64,000 nucleotides of DNA, taken from assembly GCA_028023455.1 (NCBI GenBank), contig JAQFVV010012416.1, positions 5,129,594 to 5,193,593 on the forward strand, in the 5' to 3' direction. The stretch's first letter is position 1. Every line of letters starts with the position of its first letter. The notes beneath the pieces are model-generated. The model did not search any database. It had not been told where the DNA came from and saw only the letters and a list, made by a program, of their open reading frames with translations. Positions 12,482 to 24,021 of this stretch are shown one piece after another. Source of the stretch: Epiperipatus broadwayi. Lineage: Eukaryota; Onychophora; Udeonychophora; Euonychophora; Peripatidae. The translations under genes were made by a program, and so were the position numbers.

Positions 12482-13870
12482 TTGCAATGCTTTTTAATGG
12501 GAAGTAAAAATCCAAAACCAGATAATAAATCAGGAAAGCATTTTGCTGTATTTCTTGACTGTACTCCAGCTATCGGTACTAAGAAGAAATGTCCTTTACA
12601 CTCAGACATGTCTCTGATGTTACATCACATGATTCTATCACTGGTGTTTATTAACAGTTTATTAAATTTATACACATAAAAAGCAATTTGAGAGAAAATT
12701 TATATACTGTGCAGAGTCTTAAAGGAAAATTCAGAAACATTTATCTTAATCTTGTTTTGACAAATACAGCCAAAACTTACCCTGATGCATTAACTTTCTT
12801 TGTATATTTTAATGCCTTTATGTTTATGTTTTATTATCATCATCCACAAAAATATATCAATTCTCCAACAACATTTTAAAGGTCTTACTATGAAGCCTTT
12901 TTGTGATGCAAGGTGGGAATGTCACATTCAAAGTGTTGTGGCACTAAGTATCAAGTAGGTGAGCAGTTCTTGAAAAATCAGACACATTAGCAGACTCTCA
13001 AGTTAAAAGTAATGCGGAATCATTTTGCTTGCTCCGTAAAACATTGCAAGCTTACAGTATCCCTCATTTTTGATATTAGTTACTTTTCCAAGTAAAATTT
13101 TGTTAGCAAGGAACTTCAAGGTGATTCTGTGGAAATTTCTGTAGTACTTGAAAAACTATTATGGTGGTTGATCAAATATAAGGACATAGCAAATATTAGT
13201 TGATGCAAAAACACTTGTAGTAGATTTGAAGATCATTTTAGAATTTAAAAATAAAAGGTTGAAAAAGAAAAATATTTTAGTTATGAAGTCAATCATGAAC
13301 CAATTGTTAATTCTACAGAACTGCTAAAAAATTTTATATAGTTCTAAATTATGAAAAACAATCATTACAAACTCAGTTTGAGCAATTGAAAAATCATATG
13401 GATTAATTTTGATTTTGGGGAAATTTTCATAAAAATGGAATAAAACAAACTAAAAAAAGTATGCAGCACAGTTAAAAATTGCAGACTTGAGTACTAATTT
13501 TGTAAAGGAATCAGATTCAAATAGCAAAATGTTGGTTGACAAAATGAAAATTCTAAAAAATATTCTTTCGTTGGAATATTAAGAAAAACCAGCTAAAATG
13601 TTTCAATTTCTCACAGAAAAAAATAGAGCTACAGCTTTTCCTAATCTCTTCATTGTTTTTTTAGATTAATTAACCATTCCAGTATCTGCTGCTTCTGGAG
13701 AAAGGACATTTTCAAAGTTAAAACTAATAAAAAATTACTTAAGGTCAATTATGACCAAGACTGACTAAACAATTTAGCAATCCTATCCACCGAAATCAAA
13801 AAGCATAGCAGCTAGATTTTGATTCAATTTTAGAAGACCAATCTGAGCAAAAAACTAGAAAATATTTTTA
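12482..13870 (+). pseudogene. hAT-superfamily transposase pseudogene (ZMYM1-like)
   Basis: Short reading frames in the plus strand keep ZMYM1-like hAT transposase blocks in order: HFAVFLDCTPAIGTKKK near 12540, a YVLLSSSTKIYQFSNNIL-type segment near 12820 and CDARWECHIQSVVAL near 12905. These are followed by an acidic EISVVLEKLL stretch near 13130, FSYEVNHEP near 13280, and the C-terminal dimerisation motif VSAASGERTFSKLKLIKNYL at 13682-13741. Several stops and shifts break the frame. This family includes host-domesticated genes, but this copy is clearly dead. Terminal repeats were not found. Confidence 0.8.
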
Positions 13871-15119
13871 AACATTGTTTTATATTGATTAATATAGATG
13901 ATATTTAAATTATATTATTCAATTACTCATCTTTTTTTAATTTTAAATACATATTTATTTCTAAAAATTACAGCCATATTTTGAAAGGTTCCACAAGAAA
14001 TATCCACTTGAACCCCATACTAATTGAATCTATCCCTGCTCACAATTTTTGGACTGATTTGCTTCATAAATTGAATTAACAATCTCTAACCTATGTGGAT
14101 GTAGTTAACATAAATCATGAAGTACGTACTTAATGACTGTCAAATTTACAGATTCAATGGTAGAATTGGAGAATTTAATAAAGTCTATAATGAATATATT
14201 TCCAGATTGAAATCTTTAGAATATTTTATGATGTTTATTAATAGTTAAGGTTTAAAAAAAAATACACATACTAAATTAAAAATAGTTATTTAAAATGGTG
14301 ATAATACATGATCATAGAATCAGTTACGTATTGCTATCCGAAATTCAAATATAAATTACTATGAACACATATCATTACATAAATTTCAGAAGCGCTATCT
14401 TGAAAAACAAACAAAGCCTGAATTAACATCATAAATAAAAGATTAAACTTTTACCCATAATATGTAAAGTTCTTAGAATAAATATATGCAAAAAAATTAT
14501 GGAGCAAAATATTAATGAATAGTTTAATTTAATATGCTTATCTAGCTTTCTACTGGTATCAATCCTAAATGTAGCAATGGTTGTAGTGGGAAAAGGAGGG
14601 TGTATATATATTGTTCATGGTAATTTACATTTAATTTACATGTAGCATTATGATGGGTGGATAGGCCATTTTTGGAAAGGGAAATGCAGGATTCCCTCTT
14701 ATTAATGGCATATTTGTTTTAAAGAGATGTGCCATGCTTCCCTAATTTTTCGTTTGGCATCATTGCACTCAGTACAAACAATGTTGACAGAAGAAGAAAC
14801 AAAGGCATACGGGTAAAAGGTTGATCTGTTAAATATGCTGTCAATTAAGGCTTTATGTTTGTCTCACAAGTTAGCATTTCTGAAATTAATGAAAATGATG
14901 TGTGGTAATAGCAATACATGCTTATGTATTACACAATTAAGAGCTCATTTTCTACAATAGATTGTCTATCTTTACTAACTTATAATTAAATAAGAATTGA
15001 ATTTCTATTAACATATAATGAATAGCAGCAAGAAAAAAATGTATACATATCAAATATCTTTATATATAAAAGTTATCATTTACAATTGAAAAAAAAAAAA
15101 GAAATACATTTTAAATTAC

Positions 15120-15290
15120 CTTCTCTATCAATACAGTCAGCACTGATACCTTCTTTACTATCTCTAAGACCATTTCGATCAATCCCAAACTGATTGTAAC
15201 CTCTTCGGTCATATCCTTCTTGATCCAAACCATAACGATTATAACCTTGTCTATCATAACCATGAATATTAAACCCATCACGATTAAATC
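15120..15290 (-). CDS. Tyrosinase-like gene, exon 3: Gly-Tyr/Phe-Asp/Asn repeat module
   Basis: This 171-bp exon encodes 57 residues, almost all 5-residue units of the form G-[Y/F/L/I]-[D/N]-x-x (GFNRD, GFNIH, GYDRQ, GYNRY, GLDQE, GYDRR, GYNQF, GIDRN). It then drifts into GLRDSKE and GISADCIDRE. The acceptor is TTTTTAG and the donor GAAG/GTAATT. Both borders are phase 1 and split the Gly codon that starts a unit, so the exon can be added or skipped without changing the frame or the repeat register. It continues the repeat begun in exon 2 and completed in exon 4. An internal GAAG/GTATCA could act as an alternative donor. The tract is probably flexible and extracellular. Confidence 0.85.
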
Positions 15291-15497
15291 CTAAAAATAT
15301 TTCATTGAAAAAAAAACGACAACTATAATTTACTTTACATAAATATCATTTACATACTTCTTTATTATTGTTTATTAACCTCCTGACTATATATATATAT
15401 ATTTTATTATAATTGCAATACAGACATTGATTAATAATTTATATATATAAACAAAACAAGTTATAAATTTCATAACTTGCTTTTAGCTTGCATTTTA

Positions 15498-16016
15498 TGA
15501 TCATTAGATGGAGCTTTACCAATAGCTCCTAACAAGCTTTGTTTACATAAACGCCAAGAGAGATAGAATTCAATATCTCTTTCGTTGTCTCCCACCTCCA
15601 GACCATGGTTTCGAGCTAGTTGGCTCATGTCAGTGAAGGGTTGGAAGACTAGAAACTAGATCTAAATACTAACTCTAACATCAGCATTTATCAAACACAT
15701 TTCTATCAGTTTGAAAGCATGAAATTTCTCAGACATGTAATGTCTATCTAGTTTGTTTAGCTGGATTTGAAGACATTACGTGTCTGAGCAATTTCATGCT
15801 TTCAAACTGATAGAAATGTGTTTGATAAATGCTGATGTTAGAGTCAGTATTTAGATCTAGTTTCTAGTCTTCCAACCTTCACTGACGTGAGCCAACTAGC
15901 TCAAAACCATGGTCTGGAGGTGGAGACAACGAAAGAGATATTGAATTCTATCTTTCTTGGTGTTTATGTAAACAAAGCTTGTTAGGAGCTATTGGTAAAG
16001 CTCCATCTAGTGATCA
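15498..16016. repeat. 519-bp near-perfect palindrome (foldback element)
   Basis: The arms 15498-15745 and 15771-16016 are inverted copies of each other with a few percent mismatch and small indels. The centre is 25 bp (15746-15770). The outer ends read TGATCATTAGATGGAGC and its complement with one change. Each arm contains CTAGAAACTAGATC, which looks like a hammerhead GAAA/stem III remnant, but no intact CTGATGA precedes it. TA-rich sequence flanks both sides. It is best described as a MITE-like foldback. Confidence 0.85.
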
Positions 16017-16099
16017 TATATATATATATGCCTGTTCATCTTCAAAATGATAAATCTATATCTACAACAAGTAGCTATCTTAAATATAAAATGTCTACA

Positions 16100-16670
16100 A
16101 ACAAAAAAAATTAAATAAGAATTAATGCATTTGTGTTGAGTCAAACATTGTGTTTTAGAACATCCATCAAATATTCTAACAATGATATGGACAATGGATA
16201 AAATTCTGCTTCTTACAATTCATTTCTTCCTTTAGATTTCTAGCTATATTTAACATATTTGAAATAAAGTAAAATATCAAAAACAACTCTTATGTTTCCA
16301 CAAACAATTATTTTCATCTTACTCTAGAGCTAACTACTCTAAGCTTCAGTAATCAACAGAAACCAGATGATATCTTTGATTACTCAAACTTACATCAAAT
16401 GATTCTAGAATAGAGCAAAAGCAATTGATTCATTATTGTAATTTTTATATTTTTACAGCCATTGCATTTCATCTGACCAGATCATAATACTCTGGTATAT
16501 TTATCTTTTAGTTAAGGATATCCTGATTTACTGTTGTCTAATGGATGGATATCTAGATTAGCTGTGGATCATCTATGTGAAAAAAATAAAATCTCTAAGC
16601 CTATTTGTGATTTAAACATGTTCCAAAATCAACACCATTCTGACTCAAATACCTGTAACATAAAAAGTGG
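16100..16670 (-). mobile_element. Possible Tc1/mariner-like transposase remnant
   Basis: On the minus strand near 16500-16460 a frame reads YQSIMIWSDEMQW, resembling the WSDE block of Tc1-like transposases that carries the second catalytic Asp. Upstream blocks (YLSQNGVDFGTCLNHK; FHIDDPQLI) sit at plausible spacing, and MKIIVCGNIRVVF may match the following VWG block. Stops and shifts interrupt every block. Terminal repeats were not identified. Confidence 0.4.
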
Positions 16671-18429
16671 ATGTCTTGATCACTATCTCATAATCCTCTA
16701 ATATTTTCGTCAATAAGATCAACTGTACTATTTCATGAATGTGTTCATGTTGATTTTATAATTTAAAAATATTTGATATAATATACTCATCAGCTACAAA
16801 ATTACTTAGCCCAAAGTTCTTTAAAACATCAATCAATTTAAAAAAAAATACTTAGTTTATTGAAGGTCAGATAAAGTTCAAACATTTAAACTTCAGCCTA
16901 ACAATGCTCTCCAGTACATTATTCTACCACAGTGCTAAGTTACTCAACACAAATATTTTACTATCTTCCTCCTTCAAAATACACATTTATTATGATTTGC
17001 CATAAGATTGGTGATTGTAGCATAGACAGTAAATAACAATCCTTGTATAGCTACATTGAAAAAGACATCACTTTCCATAACAATACTTCATTTTTTATAT
17101 TTAAGAACTACTTTAGTGGATGATAAATATATTAATACTTTTGCCTTTGATTAGATTTTTTTTAATATTTTTTAAATATTCGATCTAAATAATAAATACT
17201 TAACACATCTTTATATTTCAAGTCAAAAACTATTATGATCTAAGCATCTATTTATCAATCTACTTATTTAATTGCCTTTCCACAGCGTTCTATCACACAT
17301 TTGATTAAGTATCCAAATGGAAGGCTGATCACAACAGCTCCATTCACTTGATCATATATATATATATATTAGTTTTTTCAATTTAACTTCTACACAATTA
17401 AATGATAATTATCATTTTTCGGCATTTTTTAATTTGAAGTTGAACAAATAATTTTAAAATTATAATATTTAAAATTTAGAATCAATTTTCATTACACTAG
17501 CTGAGATCATAATATTTTAAGGATATATAGTATATAACAGTTCTCTGCATTAATAATAAATGCACCGAAATTTCAAGAAAGCAAATAATAACGTGAAAGG
17601 CTAAAACCTTTGACAGATGCCTTTAAAAATGCTTAAATAACAGCTAATCAGATAGTAATAATGACACACAAGAAACTCTCAATTCAAAACACAAGACAGA
17701 GATTTTACGAAAAAAAGATGGAACCCACCTTCTTCTCTACTTAAATTTATATATAAATAAGCCAGACTCAAGCATTTTGAACTAAGAGTGTGAAGCTTTA
17801 AACACTTTTATATTTAATTCACTAAATATTATATATAAATAAACAACATTAAATCTTTCGATTTACTATGATAAATTTTCATAATAGAATCGGATCATAG
17901 TGATTCAGAAAAAATATAACCTGTGGAATTAATCCTGTAGAGGAAAAAAAAACATTACAAAATAAACAATTAGAATTACATTAAATGTGATGTGAAAATT
18001 CTGCTAAAGCTAATGTAATGTGAACCTCAAAAAAACTCCTCAACTAGAGTTAAAAACTGATCTATTCCTCACTAACGCCATTAAACAGTTGTGTTAAAAC
18101 TGCAAGGATAGTCTCAACCCAACCACAAGATAAGAGACTTTAAGGAAACGAGCAGCATCTTTTTTCCGAAATCAAATGTTATTATATGAGCCAATTTTAA
18201 GTGCCCGGAAGTGAGAGCATGAATAATCTATTACTAGTAAAGAAAAAAAAAATCATTTAACTAAAGATAAAATAAGACACAAATTAAATGTAACAAAACA
18301 GTCATAGCTGATAAAATTAATTAACATTTTATTAATTGAGAACTGCAAACTTTTATGAAATAAAATAACATATAAATTAAATGCATAAAGAAAAAAGAAT
18401 TGTAATTCTTCACGGAACATATGTACAGA

Positions 18430-18896
18430 TTCATCATCAATAGTATTTTATCCCATGCACAGGTCCAGAAAGTAGTCACATCACCAATTTATCCATTTTT
18501 CCACACTGTTCTCTTCATTGCCCAGCTCTTCAATTCCACATAAATTCTTCCATCTCTTATATCAACCAACTATGTCAATCTTTTCCATCCTTTCTTGCTT
18601 CCATTCACCATTCCCTCCAAAACACCTTTCACTAAACTATACTTTCTTTTGATATATGTCCAATCCAGTTTTTCTTTCTAATTTCCTTAATCAATCTTTC
18701 TTCATTTACTCTTTTCAAAACTTTATCTGTTATTTTATTCGTCCAATTAATTTTGTCCATTCCTCTCCATGACCACACCTCAAAGGTTTCCAATCTGTTC
18801 CTGATTTTATTACTCATTGTCCATTTTTTACAATCATACAATAGTACACTCCACACATAGCATTTCATTAATCTTTTCCTTGATTCTCTCTTCAAA
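18430..18896 (-). mobile_element. Non-LTR retrotransposon 3' ORF fragment
   Basis: The open frame 18895-18632 reads VWSVLLYDCKKWTMSNKIRN, in part, then ending in RKKNWIGHISKES. It continues in another frame as LEGMVNGSKKGWKR. These match the post-RT C-terminal region common in animal LINE polyproteins (YGxExWT and WIGHI motifs). The fragment differs from the LINE at 48.5-51.8 kb, so it is a second LINE family. It has no RT core and is 5'-truncated. Confidence 0.75.
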
Positions 18897-19359
18897 GGTT
18901 CACAAAATATTCATCTGTAATGCCTACAACCTGAATTCAAATCTAGACTTTATGATTTTTCTTTCAGATAGATAATCCATAACTAATCTAGATTATAATC
19001 TAACAATAGTTAATAAATAGATATCTAGTTTGAGCATAAAAATTCCAGTCAATTTGAATTGGTTAGATAAATGATTAAAAATAAAAAGTTACACTTGTAG
19101 TATGTGAATGCTATGATCTGTTTATGGGCAGTAGATGACTGAAAGCAAATTATAGTACTGATTAAACAATCATCTGGGTTTTCTTGATGATTGAAAGGAT
19201 TAATATCTGGTGATCATCTAAGGAACCCAATCAGTGAGACTGCTTTTTCACAATGATCAAGTGTCAATGGAAGTGATTATGACTTGGAAAATAAATCATA
19301 TTTTGTTGGTTAAATTATTAGACTACAAAAACAATTAAATACTTTGGTGTAACATGTTC

Positions 19360-19640
19360 ATCCCATGACACAAACAGTGTTTCCAGGCAATACTATCCTT
19401 TTGCAAGTTGATAATCCTTCAATTCATACAGCCCATGCAAACAAGCATTGATTTGATAAGCATGAAAATAATGTTATACAAATTTCTGTGCACTATTCTT
19501 GAGAAATGAGTGATATTCATCACTGATATTTCACATAACTTGAAACTTTATTTCATGAGGAATGGCTAAAATGTCTGCAGATACTGAACAAATGGTATAT
19601 AATTTCATTCAGTATAATTCTTTACACAAATATGATAGTC
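19360..19640 (+). mobile_element. Tc1-like transposase C-terminal remnant
   Basis: At 19401-19439 the frame reads LQVDNPSIHTAHA, the block containing the second catalytic Asp of Tc1-like transposases (QxDNxxxHTA). A later frame gives FHEEWLKCLQI, like the usual C-terminal EEW block. Stop codons lie between. Upstream sequence from about 19140 may belong but is too decayed to read. Confidence 0.55.
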
Positions 19641-21599
19641 CTGTAACATTTTAATATAAATATCACAGGTGTTTTCATTATTTTGTCCAATAATAATAGA
19701 TAGATTACTTAACTTTTAAAAAAATATACATTTAATTCTATCTTAAATGAAGATAATATATAACTTGGATTACTTTATGCTGAATCTAAAATGGCTTTCT
19801 TGGGAGGTATAATAGTCTTCACAAGTATTAGTTAATTTTTTAATATTATTATTAACAAATTCCTTTTCCTTTTTGCAAATGAATAAATCTTTTTAATTCA
19901 TTAATTCAAGATTTGGCATTTTACTCCATAGTAGGTACACAATGGCTCATATAAAGTCCAAGTATTTAATCCATAGCAGAAATAAAATGGTTCATGGAAA
20001 TGATTATGTCCAAGTAACTTTTCGAGTAGGTGTTTATAAACAACATAAACATTCAGTAGTAAGTTAATAGGTAACGGGCAATGCATTTCTATATGATACC
20101 CATTATTTTTCTTTTGCAGTAGATCAACAGAAATATAATTAAAAATAGTGCAATATAGCTGTGGCATTTATTTCATGGTCACAGCTGAAGCCACTTGTTG
20201 TACCATTTACTCATCTATTTTAAAACTATCTGTTGTAGATTCTTTTTAAGCTCATCGTCAATAATAGATTTGTCCAAACTACAGATCTGTCCAGGATTCA
20301 ATATACAATACAGGTGACCAATGAACAACAATAATGTACATAACAGTTAGGCAGGGGATTTATTTATAGATTGGAAGTCCATAAGAAAGAGAAATCAGAC
20401 TTCAAGACATGATTACTGTGTCATATTCAACAGAAATTCACCAGCCTTATTACACATTGTCTACTATTTATTAAACTGTAACCAGGCATAATCAAACCTA
20501 AGATGGCAAGAGCAAGTCAACATGACTAGAAGTATTAAGTTTTATTAGAGTAACAGCACTTACCTTAACTACTGGTTGTTATTATCAACAACTCTGCACT
20601 TATATATCTGCCAATTGTAGGTTTAAACTCTTTTACTGAACTTAGTTGCATCTCATTCATTTAACAAATCGGATAACATTATTTTCTGGAAGCAAAATGT
20701 ACATATAAACACAACACTATTTGTAAAGATGTTAAAAAGCATATTATTCAATGGACACCCATTAATGCATAATTAACATGGTTACTAATATAGGGCAGTA
20801 AAATTTTAGAAGTAACAAAAGACAACTGTTTCAACATTAATATATAACAGTGCCAGCACAGTGATTTTCATGGTGATTTCACTATTCTCCATGATCGCTT
20901 CCTAGTTGTAAAGAACAAATAATCTTGTAGCTGGTCATCATATTTCTGTTTTGCTTTAATTTTTTGTATGACTATAGATAGACTAAGCCGATCTATCTGA
21001 TTCACTTACTGTATTATAGACTAAGATTACTTCAACCTATTATGATATACTAACATCCAAGTAAACTTGATGAATAATCTTATTAATCACAATGTTCTTA
21101 AAAGAGATTTCATTCAGGCTACATTTTTTTAATTTTAGAAAAATTAATTAGATAAGATCAAGATGTTTATTTCATAATTGGTTAACTGCTTCTTCCCATT
21201 GTTTTTTCTACCAGTTTATCAATCAAGCATTTTATTACAAGATCAGATGAATAAAATGCATGGTTTAACTGTAAAATATATTAGGAAATATGATGTTTAT
21301 TATCATCATTACTAATGTTTCAAAATAATACATGGAGAAAAGTTTTTCTCTATTAAAGTTTCACAAGATATCATAATTAAGCAATCAGAAGATAATGACT
21401 TAAAAGAAAAGAATGTACAGCATACTCTTAAAAAAAAGAGAGAAACTACATAGAAGAGAATAACGCACTTCACATTACTATTGACTCTTCAAATGTCATT
21501 GGTAAATACAATACAAAACCAAAGATAATAATATGTTATTAATATCACAAAGGTAATCAATACATTATAATTTTTATTGTGAGAAAATTGAATAATATC

Positions 21600-22215
21600 C
21601 AAATTTCCTGAAGATTTGTGATGATGGCATTTTAGTTGTATTTTTATATTGGACTATTTTCATCATCTAATATGAGTATTGAGTGTATGTACCAATGAAC
21701 ATATATTCAATTGGGAAAGCACAAAAATATTGGATAGAGAAGAAAAGGTACAAAGAAAAAAATTTAAAGAAGTTGCTCACGTGACAATGGCAAAAAATCC
21801 CATAAACCAACCTAGTGTGACTATACATAATGTATGGAAACCACTAATCAACTTTGCTCTTAGGAAGAAGTGGAGAAATCAAGAAGAACCTCATAGATAA
21901 GTATTTGAGATTTCTACTAACTATTGCCTTTGGCAGGATATCTCAGTTGGTTACAGCATTATCTTAAAATTCAATACTCAAGAATTTAAGGGTCCAGGTT
22001 CAAATCCCATGCTAGTAGTGTCACTGGTCAGATCAGCAACACCTGAAGAAGAGGAGAGAATAATACCTCTCAAAATGTTATGCATATACTAACATGTGTG
22101 CTATTCGTAACAGTTGAATGTATTTGGAATATTTAAATAAAGTTAAATTTTTCTAAAGACATTCAATATTCATATTAGATGATAGAAATAGTCCAATATA
22201 AAAATACAAATATCA
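21600..22215. mobile_element. MITE-like element with a SINE inside
   Basis: Inverted ends (about 21638-21690 and 22160-22206, sharing ATATTGGACTATTT.CATC and its complement) enclose a complete tRNA-derived SINE. The same junction between SINE tail and MITE end (TTTTTCTA followed by AAGACAT or a diverged form) appears near 36530-36600 and, inverted, near 37735-37810. The composite therefore appears to have spread as one unit. Confidence 0.6.
21924..22155 (+). mobile_element. tRNA-derived SINE, copy 1
   Basis: The A box is TATCTCAGTTGG (21939-21950) and the B box is GGTTCAAATCC (21997-22007), spaced as in a tRNA-promoter SINE. A GAGGAGAGAATAATACCTCTC hairpin-like body follows, in part, with an AATAAAGTT tail. 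The copy at 46446-46675 on the minus strand matches from head to tail, which proves a dispersed family. Confidence 0.75.
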
Positions 22216-22764
22216 AAATTTCAATTTCAATGAGAAAAATCTGATGGTATAGTCACTGTTAATCAAGAACTCAAGCCTTTAACAAGTATAAACTGAATTA
22301 CCAATTGTTTATTTCTTAAAAGTGTAATAGAATGGTCAATTTAAAACTAAATTTATCAAATTGTCACACAATTTTTAGGATATCATATTGGGTCTGCCTT
22401 CCAAAGCTTTTGATCCTTCATATCTATGATTAATAATCATTCTAAATAAATTAGTTAGCAGATTTACATTTTCTTACCCAGACTTAAAAAAAGTCTGCAC
22501 AGTTTATTTTATGGAAGTGAAATATGGATGCTGTATCAGTGTAATATAAAGACACTTCAAAATTTAAATTACATGCACTTAATAGTGTTTTCAAAAGATA
22601 ATAGCAAGATCATAAACCAGTCACATGTTATTCAATTTATGGGTATCATAAGATTGAATCTATTAGTGAAAAATCGAATACAACAGACTTCCTAAAAGAT
22701 ATTTTATGACCAACTCAAACATAGTTTTCATAAAAGAGGCAAACTTTATTTATGTTACAAAGTA

Positions 22765-23524
22765 TAGGGGATTTGAACTAAGATTTTCAAGCACCTTCAA
22801 CTATCCTCACCATCTCATATAACTGATACACATGATCACACACATGCAGAAAAGATAAATAATCACCAATATATGTATTTAGTACTAAATCAGCACTCAT
22901 CAGTTGATCCAGATTATCATCTCCCACATATATATATAATCAGTGCTCAGTTTATATTAAGATACCAAATATCATACTTTAATGGATAGGCTTCAATCTA
23001 CTACAACCACCAACTTTTCAGCCATCCATATCATTGAAAACCTGATGATGAATCCCAAATCCAATGCTGATGCCAATATTATTGCCATGCCCATGTTGAC
23101 CTCAAGTCACTCTGACTTCTCATGTATAGGACCTTATCCATTTAAATCCATAGAAGAGGGATGGGGTGGATATAAGCTTGATGTGTAAATATTTGAAAAC
23201 CAGGCACTCTTCACAAACCTGGGACCAACATGGGATTTGGGTTTTCATCATCAGATTTTCAATGATATGGATGTCTTAAAAGGTTATAGTAGATTGAAGC
23301 CTGTCCATTAAAGTATGAAGATTTGGTATCTTAATATAAACTGCTCACTGATTATATATGTGTGGAAGATGATAATCTGGACCAACCGATGAGTGCTGGT
23401 TTAGCACGAAATATATATATTGGTGATTATTTATCTTTTCTAAACGTGTGTGGTCATGTGTATCAGTTATATGAGATGGTGTGGATAGTTGAAAGGTGCT
23501 TGAAAATCTGAATTCAAATCCCTA
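22765..23524. mobile_element. Large foldback of hammerhead family B
   Basis: Arms 22765-23066 and 23228-23524 are inverted copies. Each arm has a hammerhead-like motif pointing outward-to-inward in opposite orientations: minus strand at 22861-22910, plus strand at 23381-23424. Single-arm copies occur at about 33808-33985, 39998-40210, 41580-41950 and 55545-55905. The left-arm ribozyme has TAAA in place of GAAA and is probably inactive. Confidence 0.75.
23381..23424 (+). ncRNA. Hammerhead ribozyme-like motif, family B
   Basis: Stem I is ACCAA (23381-23385) with TTGGT (23420-23424). The core reads CCGATGA (23386-23392), one change from CTGATGA. Stem II is GTGCT/AGCAC, five perfect pairs around a 5-base loop. 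GAAA lies at 23408-23411, stem III is the palindrome ATATATAT and the cleavage base is A23419. Only the U4 to C change departs from the consensus. The folding layout is complete. Confidence 0.7.
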
Positions 23525-24021
23525 TGCTTACAATTAAGCTCCCAGGTTTGTGAAGAGTGCCTGTTTTTCAAATATTTATGTTATAAAGATAATCTTAAAA
23601 TCTTCCTAAAATACATAATACTAAATGCTTTCATCGGGAAAATAAAGTTGAGGATAGAAGACATTAAAGAGATATAAATGGTCAATGGATTAAAGGCTTT
23701 CAGGAATGTTTGCTACAGAAAGAATTAAAAGACAAAATTAAAAGAGATAGCAAATAAAACTAATGAATTAGTATATATATGCGATCATATTTGTATCTCT
23801 TTTTTTCTTCTAAAATTAGAATGATCTTTCTTATTTTAAAATGTTCGTTAATAACGATAATAAAATACAATTTTGTTTTTATGTTTTTAGTAGTGTTTTT
23901 TTTTTTTTTTACAATAAATTTTAAAATACATTACTTGACGTATAAAGTGTTAACATTAATTTAAAGTGTGTTAAATCTAAAATTAGCAATATATAGAATC
24001 ATATATAAACGAAACCATTAC

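Larger units (their letters stand above)
3861..15119 (-). other. Intron 3 of the tyrosinase-like gene
   Basis: This intron of about 11.3 kb runs from donor GTAATT after exon 3 to the AATGTAG acceptor of exon 4. It holds a hairpin at about 4124-4204, a Ty3/Gypsy pol remnant at 5040-6260, tandem repeats at 7900-8330, a dispersed repeat at 8580-9030, a hammerhead-bearing foldback at 9394-9591, a weak SINE near 11115-11320 and a hAT pseudogene at 12482-13870. A short coding-like patch on the minus strand near 14700-14820 (about 35 open residues containing CTECNDAKRK) is unassigned. The rest, including 9600-11100 and 11330-12480, is AT-rich with nothing I recognise. Confidence 0.7.
15291..24021 (-). 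other. Intron 2 of the tyrosinase-like gene
   Basis: This intron of about 8.7 kb runs from donor GTAATG after exon 2 to the TTTTTAG acceptor of exon 3. It holds a 519-bp palindrome, Tc1-like remnants, a LINE tail, a MITE/SINE composite and a large foldback with hammerhead-like motifs. The stretches 16700-18430, 19650-21600 and 22220-22760 show AT-rich DNA with no feature I can support. Confidence 0.7.

Noticed and set aside
15640-15670. Hammerhead in the 519-bp palindrome
   Set aside because: CTAGAAACTAGATC is present but no CTGATGA-like box lies at the right spacing; kept only as a hint of ancestry.
22861-22910. Left-arm family B hammerhead as an active ribozyme
   Set aside because: The GAAA box reads TAAA and stem I has a mismatch, so the essential G12 is lost.
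22982-23188. 68-residue ORF in the family B foldback
   Set aside because: It lies across repeat arms, is not conserved in the other copies and has no start context or domain.
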